This document shows positions 1 through 7,200 of a stretch of DNA of 10,254 nucleotides, in pieces; the first letter of the stretch is position 1, and the number at the start of each line of letters is the position of its first letter. Made by a program: the position numbers and the translations under genes. The notes beneath the pieces were generated by a model. It saw only the letters and a list, made by a program, of their open reading frames with translations, searched no databases and was not told where the DNA came from. The stretch is from Phoronis ovalis (taxonomy: Eukaryota; Phoronida; Phoronidae), in NCBI GenBank assembly GCA_028565635.1, contig JAOXYB010065912.1, positions 1 to 10,254 on the forward strand. The letters are read 5' to 3'.

Positions 1-640
1 TAAAGTTAGCAGTCACAACAAGTACATGTAATAAACAATTTTATAAAAGTAGTGCAGTACCGTCGAAATGAATTATGCTTTCCAGTTTTTTTCCTTATAT
101 GGTTTACTGGTTTTAATGCCAATTCATGGTAATTATGCATTGAAAAATGATGTATGTAATACTTTATTCTCATCTAAGTTATCATTGTATGTTTTTTTTT
201 GTTGTTCTTTATATGTATTAGGCAAGCTTATAATAGAATAACACGTACTGTTTTTCTTAATACAACTTTCATAATCTTGAAAGGACTGGAGTGCAAATGT
301 GACATGCATCCGATTTACTAGAAACAAATTGCATTTACTTTATTCTATTGTGCTTCTGTACAGCAGACTATAACCATTTAGTACTTTAATGTTTTTAGTG
401 AAACAATCATTTTTGTGCTGAATTTTTCATATCGTCAGTGTTAAAATCGTGAAATGTTATTTTGAATTATAAAAAGCAACAGAATTTAATTGTTTTACAA
501 CAGCATTACCATATTTCAATATATTTGAATCTGCAAAACACTAGAGAGCCAGGCTAGAGCTAGCTATGAGTATAGTTTTTGTACCTCCAAAACAATAGAG
601 AGCAAAGAGGACCATTAAAATCTACCTCCAAATACAGAAT
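1..640. other. AT-rich flank without recognised gene
   Basis: This stretch is AT-rich with homopolymer runs and frequent stops in all six frames. The longest open frame (minus strand, 133-327, 64 codons) is Lys/Asn/Ser-rich with no recognisable motif and no splice context, so I treat it as chance. I see no RNA gene or clear repeat. It is probably intergenic DNA upstream of the split gene. Confidence 0.6.
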
Positions 641-761
641 ACCGCTCGATGACGTGGGAGCACTAACTGCACCGCCGGCCGAGCACTAACTGCACATTGA
701 TGACGTAGGAGCACTAACTGCACATCAACTATTTCCTAGTCTGGGTGCTCGGGAGGCCATT

Positions 762-776
762 GGTAGGCGCCTAACC
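762..776. promoter_or_regulatory. GC-rich near-palindrome with inverted CCAAT box
   Basis: The core TAGGCGCCTA (764-773) is a perfect palindrome, and the near-symmetry extends to GGTAGGCGCCTAACC. Immediately upstream, ATTGG (759-763) is an inverted CCAAT box. A GTGCTC at 746-751 is the reverse complement of the first six bases of the neighbouring 15-bp repeat. It sits between the two repeat blocks. It could be a transcription-factor site, but this is inference from sequence alone. Confidence 0.35.
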
Positions 777-874
777 ATTACAATACTTATTACAATTATT
801 CTGCACAATTATTTTATATTTTATTTGTATTATTTAAAAAATATACTGAATGTCCGTGGCTGCAGTGACTTATA

Positions 875-882
875 TGACGTCA
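875..882. promoter_or_regulatory. Perfect palindromic CRE (TGACGTCA)
   Basis: The sequence is an exact match to the cAMP-response element bound by CREB/ATF bZIP factors. It directly abuts the fourth copy of the 15-bp repeat and lies about 275 bp upstream of the proposed ATG at 1158. The equivalent positions before the first and third repeat copies hold the half-site forms TGACGTGG and TGACGTAG, so the CRE-like box and the 15-mer appear to be one composite unit. Confidence 0.5.
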
Positions 883-920
883 GAGCACTAACTGCACAGA
901 GCACTAACTGCACGTTGACA

Positions 921-964
921 GTTGGATAACTGGATAAATGGATAACTATGGATAAATGGATTCG
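921..964 (+). repeat. TGGATAA minisatellite
   Basis: Five consecutive TGGAT(AA) units with 1-3 base spacers occur here, arranged as a roughly 18-bp doublet (TGGATAACT(AT) followed by GGATAAA). They directly follow the last copy of the 15-bp repeat. Four GGATAA cores occur, but the base before GATAA is G, so they do not match the WGATAR site of GATA factors. Confidence 0.75.
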
Positions 965-1035
965 ACCAGTAACGTTTTTTCGAAACTATACTGCCAAAAT
1001 GTTATTTGTATAGCGTATTTATTTCATTTTAATAG

Positions 1036-1157
1036 GTCTACCAATTAATGACCAAGAGGTTGTTAATGCTATGACGTACTTCCGAAAAGGAAATCCCCGA
1101 CTACGAAATGCTCTATTGGGGACAATAAAGCTACTGTTGTGACGTTAGCAATGCATT
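1036..1157 (+). other. Probable 5' UTR or disrupted coding part of exon 1
   Basis: A possible splice acceptor (TTTTAATAG, ending 1035) opens a stretch that is less AT-rich than its surroundings. The frame from 1038 is open for 34 codons and protein-like (starts LPINDQEVV, contains FRKGNPRLRN). It then meets TGA (1140) and TAG (1146), and continues in the same frame into the ATG at 1158. Either it is 5' leader with an in-frame upstream ORF (ATG at 1071, 23 codons), or it is former coding sequence broken by two stops. Short upstream ATGs at 1047 and 1151 are in other frames. Confidence 0.35.
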
Positions 1158-1292
1158 ATGGTATATGTATCCAAGCAACGAGGAAGAAGTACATTAAACG
1201 TTGTTGGTGGTGCTCGCGGATTTACCTATCAAGAAATAGCTCACAGTTGGAAGACAAACTTATCCTTCATGAGCGACTGGCAAAACCCTGGG
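1158..1292 (+). CDS. Candidate first coding exon (residues 1-45)
   Basis: The ATG at 1158 has A at -3 and G at +4, an optimal Kozak context. The 45 codons end at a GGG/GTATGT donor in phase 0, which is what the acceptor at 4399 needs. The peptide begins MVYVSKQRGRS and contains GGARGFTYQEI and two tryptophans. The first 25 residues faintly resemble the start of a FLYWCH domain (S-x-RG ... L-x-V-x-G ... F), but the following W-x-C and later zinc ligands are absent, so I do not assign it. If the donor is not used, the frame runs on to a stop at 1362-1364. It could instead belong to another transcript; the 3.1-kb intron leaves room for missed exons. Confidence 0.45.
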
Positions 1293-4200
1293 GTATGTTA
1301 TAAGTTACATTTGGTAGATTATAATTTTAACCTTCTGTTAGACAGATGGCATTTGTTAACGTGAGAGTTTGTCAATCGTGTAACCACTGTATAGCTTGTT
1401 ACACCAATTCTTGCAAATCTAGACTGTACTATTTCACTAACACAGTGGTTTAAAATAGTTCTTTGTCGACAATAAACACATTTTGAAATATTTCTTTGCA
1501 CCAGTATGCGGTGCGTGTTTCTTTATTACATTATGTTTCCCAGCTATATATATAATATTGGTTTGTGTCACAATAAAATGACGTCAGAAATATCTGCTGT
1601 GATGGAACATTGAGAAGGCAATAGGAGTAGTGACAGCAGCTCACAGGGAATAACATTGCCTATTCATGAATCACAAGTAATAAACTTCTGCAACCGACCC
1701 TTTCAACAATAATTATCATTCCTAAACTGGTTGTACACAGCCTATCACAAGCTGCACTCTTAAGAAGATAATTATATTGGGCATTCAGAATGCTTAGAAC
1801 TGAGAGATATGACATATAAGATATATACAAGTCTAAGAGAAACTCTTAGAGTTTTATATATCCTATGTTAGAGCAAACTCTAGGGATTATTTATCATGCT
1901 TTCATTCTGCATATGAGATATAAATGTAGAGGGTAGGGTAAAATGTTCAATAGACGTAAAAATGATAATGTTGTTGCATAAATAAACTATTGCAACCCCA
2001 AGTACGAAAATAAACATAACGTTTATCACATTGCATGGACCGAAATAAAATTCAATGAATCTCACCGCACGAACGTAAACTATGATCGTTTCATATCTGT
2101 AGGAAAACAAGTTTCTCCCCTTTCCATCTAAATACATGCAAGTACCTGAATAGGCTGAATGGTCACTAAGTGGGAAATATTTTGCCCGTGTATAAATAAC
2201 ATTTTGCGTTGATCTATGCCGCGCTTTAGAACCGTGCGAAATTCGGTATTCTGTGATTCCTTATAGATTCCCTATCATACTAAACTGATGACGTCAGAAA
2301 AATCTGAGTAACTGTCGCAAATCAGTGTTTAGTACTTTATCGGAAGAGAGCATACCTCGGAAACCTATTGTAATAAACGAAGCTTGACAGAAAATACGTT
2401 GAACAGAATATTCAATTATTTTATGCCGTTTCAAAGTTCTTGTTAGCAAATCCTCTATATGAGTTTCGATACTATAGAGTAGCTTAATTTGTAATGCCTC
2501 AATCGAATGTGTGCTGGTTTCTAATTATTACGAGTTTTAGTCAATGCAAAATAAAGTGATAATTTTAAATAATGTACAACAATATAATGTGATCCACTTG
2601 TCTTCGTCCATGTGGAGCAATTTTGAATGGCTAAATTGTTGGCAACGTCGAATAATCATTTCGGTAATTTGTAAAACTAGTACTTTCCTAAAAACTGTCT
2701 TCTTGGAAAAAATTGAATCCAGTAATTCCTAAAATATAAAAATAAGCTAGAGACCTTATATGCATTTCCATTTCCTAATTTCCAGTACATAGCTTTCCTT
2801 AAACTATGTTAAACGCTTTGCATTGTTAAGCATTTTATACAGTAAAACAGGTCTTCCATCAGGTTGATCACAGATAAAGTATAAAATCCACCCGGCCTGA
2901 ACAAAAAAGTATGAAATTACTGTTTTGTCACGGTTAAATTTCAATCCATGTTTTGTAACATTTTTCGTGAAAAACTGTATTTGTAAAATTTAAAGTGTAC
3001 TTATTTCCATTACATATCTGCCGTTTTCACTTTGATAAGTCGCACTGGAGGTTAGTTTGTATTTCCGAAAGTTATTGCAAAATATCGATGCTTTATCCAT
3101 TATGAAACGCATATATCAGGCCTACCTAACCAGCGTAGATTCGAACCGCCAAAAGCATTTGGGGACCTATTTCCTACCATTCGAACCCATTTTCCTGTTC
3201 TCACACCGAAATTTATGCTACTCGGATCGGCGGAACTCGAACAAATTTCAGGATTCGAGCAATTTCTAATTCGGCAGCGTAGTACATACAGATCTCCTCT
3301 GTTACGGCAACTAGCTGACGAATAGATTTCCGTGGATTCGAGTCTCAGTCACATTTGACATAGTACAATCCAAGTCAGATAACTTTATTACCGGGAGCAT
3401 ATAATCTACCAGGTATACGTCGATATTTGTATCTAAAAAGTATCGTCAATCAATCGAGTTGCTTGATTCGGAAATGTTTGATCTGCGCGTGGGCCTGGCG
3501 CGTGATACTTGGTGGTCACAGACTCGTAGTAGGGTTCAATATTTCAACTTCGATATGTAGGCCTACAACTTATTCACGTATCTGGTTAATAATTAAAAAT
3601 TACTAAAAATAAGACTTCAGCTGTGACTGCTACGTGATAACCGCATGCTAAAGATAGGTTGCAAGTACATACTATGTAATTATTACACTTAGCAATTACT
3701 GTTTTTCTCTTTTTCTTTCGGGATTCATGCTGTTTGTTTGATGTCTAGCACCATCCAAGTAATTGTCTTGCATGTAATCCGTCATCATTCCTGTTATCAA
3801 ACGTTCAAAAAATATTTAAATACCAGACAAAAGTGAATTCTCCGCAACAACTGGAAACTCTGAATATGTTACATGCTCCGCAAAAATGCGGCTTTGTTAA
3901 TTCTTAAAAAACCATTTATGCAAGTATAGGGCACCATAGATTATATATATGTTGCTAAAATATTTTTAAACCATAAAAAGCAACGCTGCGGGGCCCTTTT
4001 TCTTTATTACTTTTGATCTGCACGCGATCTGTCACTGTCAAACTGATGGTATATACAAAGTATATTCGTCAGTTTCCGTAACAGAGAATGCCCGTATATG
4101 TACTATATTGCCGAATTAGAATTAAGTTGCTCGAGACTCCGCAAATCTGTTCGAATTCCTGGCAACTTACGCTGATCCGCGGAAATAACGGTTCGAATAG

Positions 4201-7200
4201 CAGGAATTTTGGTGAGGGACCCGGAAAATTGGTTCGAACGGTAGGAAACGTGTCGAATCTACGCTGGTCAGATAGGTATGTGCATGTAGTAAATATTTTA
4301 TCAAGCACACTAATACAACTCATTTCCATATATTTTACATTAAATTGTTTAAACTAACCTACAACTAAACTTTTGTCAAACTAAACTTTTCTATCTAGAC
4401 TTCTGGCCTCACAGGATGTGATGGCTGCAGTGAAAATGTGGCTGGATGCACGACGTATGGCATGTTCAACTTATGTCCTAGTTGCCTTCCGCCTCCTGAT
4501 CAAAGAGATTTATTGGTAATTATTTCAGAATTTGTTACTTTCTTATTTTTACACTTATTACTTACTATTTTACATGTTATTATGTTCTAACTTTCTTAGA
4601 ATGTTTTCCAACTATAGGTTATGGGTTATAACCAACTGTAATTAAATATTCAATACTTACAGAAAGGAGAATAAACATTTTGCAGGATACACATAGCACT
4701 TGTTTCTCATACATCTCAGCGATGCCTACAATCCGCTAACCAGAATTATTGAACACCCACCTAAATCGCTGTATACGGACACAATTCGTTGTTGGAAATT
4801 CACCATAAAACATTTAAAACGGACACATTCCGTGTGGCACTCATCGAGTTAATTGTACACACACCTTCGACTATTTTTAACTTACAGGTAAAGGACCCTG
4901 TGAACATGCCCGTATGAAAAATAATGAACCGTGCGTGCTCAACGATAATCGGTTACCATATCCCCCGGCCGCGTGTCATTTCCCGTCCATTTTAACACGC
5001 ACATCACTGTAAACCTTGACGCTAAAATAGCCCATATCTAATGACACTATCTAAAAAAAAAAAATCACTGAGTACATTCGGTGCCTGATTAGTGCATTTA
5101 TACCTGGAATGTATGTAACATGTCTCCTGATAATCCTGTCTCTCGACCATTGTCCCTTATCTTTGAATTTATATACCCCATCCCCATCTAGTAAATTGTG
5201 TCTGGCACTTTGCATTCCCGTTTCATATATTGACGTATAGCAATTATCAGCTTCCGTCTCTTTTCGACCTATACTCACGACATTTACTGATCTTTTCCCG
5301 TATCCATCGTCCCATGTAAATCATTTCACGTTAACTTCAACGAATTGAACAACACTATATGACCTCACATATTATCTGATGTAGGCGGTCGTACATATAT
5401 ATTTTCAACAATCTAACTTATGCACCCAACTCACTATAGCCTATACATTAACTGATTAGCAAATGAAATAGAATGTTGTAACAATAACGAAAGAATTTGC
5501 ATTCAACAATTATGACGATCTACATATATACATGTATATTTACTGACGATGTGCCTTAAATAATATGCCGATATCTTTTTGTATCCTGTTCTTTAGAAAA
5601 AATATCTCTAGACATTAAAATTGCCATATTTTTTTTAATATTAGACTAATTTGGCTCAGTTAGCTGAAACAGGGCCGGAGGAAGTAGAAGACCCCATAGC
5701 ATCACAACTTGCGGCATTTGAAGCTATCTATGGTAAGCAAGACCTATATCTGTCAACGGTAAAAAAAGAGCAATTCTAGCTTGTTAAATCTTCACGGGTA
5801 TGTACACATATACAGAGAGGCACTTGCGCATGCGCAAGCACAGAGGCACAAATACACACATACATACACACGCACGCACAAAGATAGACACACACATAAA
5901 CATACACATTTTTAAAATAGTGCATTAACATACAGCATACAATTAAACACAGTAATAAGCAAAATAATATAAAGTAAAGTAGTGTTTACAAAAGGGACAT
6001 GTATGAAAGATATAGTGCCATATTTAAATTTTTTATGTGTGTTATTAATTTTTCGTTTTTCAATTTTTAATTTTTATTTGTTTATCTTAATCAAGCACAA
6101 GATCATGATCCAAATTATCCTAATACATTCATCGAACAAACGCTACCAACACAACGGCAAGGGCCGCAAACACAACAAGAAGCAGGTAAATTTATCTCTA
6201 CCACCACCACCACCACTACCAAACACATAAAGAAATATATTTAACTTAAATCAATCAATAACAGGAAATGTATAGCAAGAACAAAGCAAGTTACCACCAG
6301 CAACAACCAACGCAATAAGAAGTAGGTAAGATACGGTAGTGAAGCTCCCATTTTGTTCAATGTATTGACAATTTAAATATTTAAAGCAATCAAAGGTACA
6401 ACATGAAAAAAGTAATACCGTCAAAAAACTATACAACTAACAAAATGTTAAATGTTTAACATTGCTACAAACGTTTTTTTTAGCAATTTAGGAGTAAAAA
6501 CATGGCAAATTGTGTAGGAAGATGGAACAAACATTTCAGTCTTCTACGATCACAGTTTTATGTTTACTTATTTTGTAGCTCGCCATGCACTCCTTCGAGC
6601 TGGTTTAAATAAAGTCTATAAGGCCAATGTGCAAGCTAATGAAGAACTTGCCAGCCAACTTGTTGAACATCTGGTAGATTCAGGTAAGTTGAGACATACC
6701 GCTTAAATGCACTTATTCTATTTTGAACATACCTGTCTATGTCTATACAAAAATAAATTCACCTTTTTTATATTTATTGCAATAATTAATTTTGTGAATA
6801 TAAATTGATGTACCCAAGTGTTCAAATCGTTGCAACGAAGCTGAAATCGTTGCAAAAGTGCCTAGCGTTATAACCTATTTTTGGTCGGAAAATGGCACAG
6901 TTAAATTTTCTACAACCTGATTGGCTAACTCAGGAAATATTCCCCGATGTCTATTGCATCTTTGCGGATAACGTTCGGTCCGACTTTATAAATAACACAA
7001 CATAGAACAGATGCCTTTAATTAGTTTACTTCCCCCTACTGCTTGCAGCTGTTATTGATGTGTTTTGACGTTTTTTAGAAATTTATCTAAAGTAATAGCA
7101 TACTGTAATCAGTAAATAAAGTGAGAAGATTTAAAATACGCTTGCATATAATGAGGGCTATAGGGCCGTTTTCGCGAGCGCTTGGGTCTGTTAAGTCCAA

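Larger units (their letters stand above)
658..913 (+). repeat. Five copies of a 15-bp motif next to CRE-like sites
   Basis: The 15-mer GAGCACTAACTGCAC occurs exactly five times in the same orientation, starting at 658, 681, 709, 883 and 899. Three copies (658, 709, 883) are directly preceded by TGACGT plus two or three bases; the other two follow their neighbour after a few bases. The copies form a three-copy and a two-copy block separated by about 160 bp. Exact conservation inside otherwise unrelated AT-rich DNA suggests either recent duplication or selection on a binding site. The array lies 250-500 bp upstream of the proposed start codon of the split gene, so an enhancer or promoter-proximal role is possible but unproven. 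Confidence 0.85.
1293..3107 (+). other. First part of intron 1
   Basis: This is AT-rich DNA with no gene I can support. Apart from the hairpin (1793-1885) and two CRE-containing motifs (1579 and 2289), listed separately, it contains only short frames. The plus frame at 2544-2732 (62 codons, Ile/Asn/Ser-rich) and the minus frame at 1880-2137 have AT-driven composition and no motifs. A sequence AATAAA at 1471 could end an intron-1-retaining transcript, but nothing else supports that. Confidence 0.5.
3108..4285. mobile_element. Foldback-like element with long inverted arms in intron 1
   Basis: The left arm (about 3108-3330) is the imperfect reverse complement of the right arm (about 4040-4285). 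Shared blocks in order are ACCAGCGTAGATTCGA, TTTCCTACC(A/G)TTCGAACC, AATTCGAACA-like, CTAATTCGGCA, TAGTACATA, and CTCTGTTACGG followed by GACGAATA. By eye the best stretches match at about three-quarters of positions. About 700 bp of unrelated AT-rich DNA separates the arms, and no transposase frame is visible. Long arms with internal subrepeats recall Drosophila Foldback and Galileo elements, but that is an analogy only. Outer ends are blurred and no target-site duplication is clear. Alternatively, two copies of one repeat were inserted head to head. Confidence 0.7.

Noticed and set aside
658-913. Five identical 15-mers considered as a CRISPR-like array
   Set aside because: Spacing is irregular (23, 28, 174, 16), the repeat is too short, and the context is a eukaryotic split gene.
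1158-1232. FLYWCH zinc-finger resemblance of the exon 1 product
   Set aside because: Only the opening S-x-RG...L-x-V-x-G pattern fits. The W-x-C and the remaining Cys/His ligands are missing, so no domain name is given.
1151-1303. Alternative frame from the ATG at 1151 with a KRCWWCS motif
   Set aside because: It runs to a stop inside the intron donor region. The overlapping ATG at 1158 has the better Kozak context and a donor phase that fits exon 2.
2544-2732. Plus-strand open frame of 62 codons in intron 1
   Set aside because: The composition is AT-driven, with no motif, poor start context and no splice connection.
3130-4260. GGTTCGAATC-like words resembling the tRNA B box
   Set aside because: The motif repeats many times at about 20-bp steps, lacks the final CC of the B box in most copies, and no A box or cloverleaf is found at the right distance. 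It is not a tRNA gene and SINE origin is unsupported.
4069-4357. Overlapping open frames on both strands near 4.1-4.35 kb
   Set aside because: They lie in the right arm of the inverted-repeat element. The left arm does not keep an equivalent frame, so coding selection is unlikely.
5051-5278. Minus-strand open frame of 75 codons in intron 2
   Set aside because: No recognisable motif; it ends in a poly-A/T run, and length is within chance for this window.
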